Origin: an uncultured Eubacteriales bacterium
GTDB taxonomy: Bacteria; Bacillota; Clostridia; Oscillospirales; Oscillospiraceae
Length of the DNA: 5,724 nucleotides
Assembly (NCBI GenBank): GCA_900552475.1
Contig: USAC01000094.1
Span: 1-5,724 of the forward strand
Direction of reading: 5' to 3'
Part shown: positions 5,076-5,724 of the stretch, one piece after another
Numbering within the stretch: the first letter of the stretch is position 1
Layout of the letters: each line of letters opens with the position of its first letter
Notes under the pieces: generated by a model
Seen by the model: only the letters and a program-made list of their open reading frames with translations
What the model was told of the DNA's origin: nothing
Databases searched by the model: none
Program-made: the position numbers and the translations under genes

Positions 5076-5105
5076 CAGTATTTCCCCGGCAAACCCGGCT
5101 TATAC
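5076..5105 (-). promoter_or_regulatory. Candidate SigF/SigG-type promoter of sigG
   Basis: On the minus strand GTATA (complement of 5101-5105) fits the forespore -35 consensus GHATR. After 18 bases, AATACTG (complement of 5076-5082) matches five of seven positions of the CATACTA-type -10. SigF-dependent and self-driven transcription of sigG is established in B. subtilis, so this fits. The start would be near 5069, leaving a 31-base leader that contains ATCCGA twice, 11 bases apart. Confidence 0.45.
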
Positions 5106-5134
5106 GGCCCGGCGGAATCCGCGCCGCTTCGACA

Positions 5135-5163
5135 GTATGGGACGCGCCGTGCGCGGCATAGGA
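5135..5163 (+). promoter_or_regulatory. Weak candidate forespore-type promoter of the YlmC/YmxH gene
   Basis: GTATG (5135-5139) fits GHATR and CATAGGA (5157-5163) matches six of seven positions of CATNNTA at 17-base spacing. The predicted start near 5170 leaves only about 14 bases before the ATG, just enough for the ribosome binding site. No better SigA-type pair was found in this GC-rich gap. Confidence 0.3.
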
Positions 5164-5183
5164 TAGCGGCGAGGTGGTATGCT

Positions 5184-5471
5184 ATGCTGGAGAGATTTTC
5201 GTGTCTGCGGCGCAAGGAGGTCGTCAACGTCTGTGACGGCTGCCGCCTGGGCTATGTGGGGGATCTGGAGATCAAATACCCCGAGGGGGAGATCAAGGCC
5301 ATCGTCGTGTTCGGGCCGTGTCGGTTCTTTGGCCTGTTCGGCAGGGGAGAGGATTACTACATCCCGTGGGAGTGCGTGCAGAAGTTCGGCTGCGACATCG
5401 TGATCGTCGACAAGCCCTTCCAGCGCCGCGATCCACCGCCGCAGCGCAAAAAACGCCGCTGGGGCGGCTGA
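5184..5471 (+). CDS. YlmC/YmxH family sporulation protein (PRC-barrel-like)
   Basis: The 95-residue protein matches the small YlmC/YmxH family. It begins MLERFSCLRRKEVVNVCDGC, followed by RLGYVGDLEI, a central strand pair (EIKAIVVFGP) and the hallmark EDYYIPWECVQKFGCDIVIV (residues 53-72). Members are small single-domain PRC-barrel-like cytosolic proteins conserved in endospore formers; their molecular role is unclear. The start at 5184 has GAGGTGG (5171-5177) six bases upstream; the ATG at 5179 is out of frame and gives a shadow. The last 20 residues form a basic, proline-rich tail (RRDPPPQRKKRRWGG) beyond the barrel. It is divergent from sigG, matching the sigG-ylmC association in Bacillus and Clostridia. 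Confidence 0.92.
   Translation: MLERFSCLRRKEVVNVCDGCRLGYVGDLEIKYPEGEIKAIVVFGPCRFFGLFGRGEDYYIPWECVQKFGCDIVIVDKPFQRRDPPPQRKKRRWGG
5436..5467 (+). other. GC-rich hairpin at the 3' end of the YlmC/YmxH gene
   Basis: CCGCC (5436-5440) pairs with GGCGG (5463-5467) and CAGCG (5442-5446) with CGCTG (5457-5461), interrupted by one G/G position. The loop holds a run of six A. It lies within the last codons and is not followed by a T run, so it is at best an atypical terminator or a 3' stability element. Confidence 0.4.
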
Positions 5472-5527
5472 AACCGGGGCGAGAGAAGATAAAACGCAGA
5501 TTTTACGGAAGAATTCCGAAAAACAGC

Positions 5528-5556
5528 TTGCAATATACATTTGCCTGTGGTATTAT
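5528..5556 (+). promoter_or_regulatory. SigA promoter of rpsB
   Basis: TTGCAA (5528-5533) and TATTAT (5551-5556) are separated by the ideal 17 bases. Both match the consensus closely and sit in an AT-rich island before a ribosomal protein gene. Transcription from about 5563 gives a leader of roughly 118 bases. Confidence 0.75.
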
Positions 5557-5596
5557 ATTTCAGCATTCCGCACGGTGCGTCGACTTTCTGTCTGTG

Positions 5597-5653
5597 CCCG
5601 GGGCCCAAAACGGCCGGGTTGGCAGGGGGGATGAAACCGCCGGAGGACCAACT
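5597..5653 (+). promoter_or_regulatory. Structured rpsB leader, candidate autoregulatory RNA
   Basis: Two stems can form. CCC (5597-5599) pairs with GGG (5616-5618) and GGCC (5602-5605) with GGCC (5612-5615). GTTGG (5618-5622) pairs with CCAAC (5648-5652), enclosing a purine-rich loop region; both stems use G5618. The second stem ends 12 bases before the ribosome binding site GGAGGA (5665-5670). Control of rpsB by S2 binding its own leader is established in other bacteria; whether this is such a leader here is inference. Confidence 0.4.
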
Positions 5654-5680
5654 AAATTGAAATTGGAGGAACACACAACT

Positions 5681-5724
5681 ATGGCAAATTCTAGCGTCGT
5701 ATCCATGAAGGCCCTGCTGGAGGC
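5681..5724 (+). CDS. rpsB: 30S ribosomal protein S2, N-terminal fragment
   Basis: The 14 complete codons read MANSSVVSMKALLE, followed by GC from the next codon (alanine whatever its third base). This aligns with the S2 start (VVSMKxLLEAG). The segment is short but very characteristic. The ATG follows GGAGGA (5665-5670) by ten bases. S2 is a late-assembling protein of the small ribosomal subunit. The gene is cut by the right edge; tsf (elongation factor Ts) usually follows in bacteria but cannot be seen here. Confidence 0.88.
   Translation, partial: MANSSVVSMKALLE

Noticed and set aside
5506..5518. CGGAA/TTCCG hairpin flanked by T and A runs as a terminator after the YlmC/YmxH gene
   Set aside because: The stem is only five pairs with a 3-nt loop, and the plus-strand side is followed by A, not T.

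Overview
The window looks like chromosomal DNA from a spore-forming, GC-rich member of the Clostridia, probably near the Oscillospiraceae/Ruminococcaceae. The clearest anchors are a sporulation sigma factor of the SigG type, a divergently transcribed YlmC/YmxH-family sporulation protein, and the first codons of ribosomal protein S2 (rpsB) at the right edge. The family placement is inferred from these genes and from the GC-rich third codon positions; no database search was possible.

Layout, left to right. Positions 3-125 hold the 3' end of an unidentified gene with very GC-biased codons. A cluster of TACTCT repeats and a strong intrinsic terminator (178-224) follow it. A gene-free stretch (225-348) contains two GC-rich hairpins that look like a palindromic intergenic element. 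A second strong terminator (349-395) serves the minus-strand gene at 410-1780, an FAD-dependent dehydrogenase of the COG2509 type with a near-consensus SigA promoter at 1841-1868.

Positions 1869-4240 form an accessory-looking block of three plus-strand genes: 2176-2694 (a weak UPF0158-like resemblance), 2833-3336 (unrecognised, more AT-rich) and 3596-4240 (two membrane segments plus a cytosolic domain). The gaps around them carry a recurring element. Its core, ATGGYAAAACTAAA, occurs five times (four forward, one inverted). Related palindromes of the form TTTAGTTGARCTAAA occur twice, one lying inside a perfect 16-bp inverted repeat. None of these copies lies inside the three genes. The copies mark gene boundaries, which suggests either modular cassette-like units or operator sites for a shared regulator. 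This is the most unusual feature of the window.

Positions 4267-5471 are a conserved sporulation module. sigG (minus) and the YlmC/YmxH gene (plus) diverge from a 146-bp gap that contains plausible SigF/SigG-type promoters in both directions. Then come a good SigA promoter (5528-5556), a roughly 118-nt leader with GC-rich stems, and the start of rpsB.

sigG would drive late forespore gene expression, with the YlmC-family protein as a probable sporulation-associated partner. The three-gene block shows no functional link to its neighbours.
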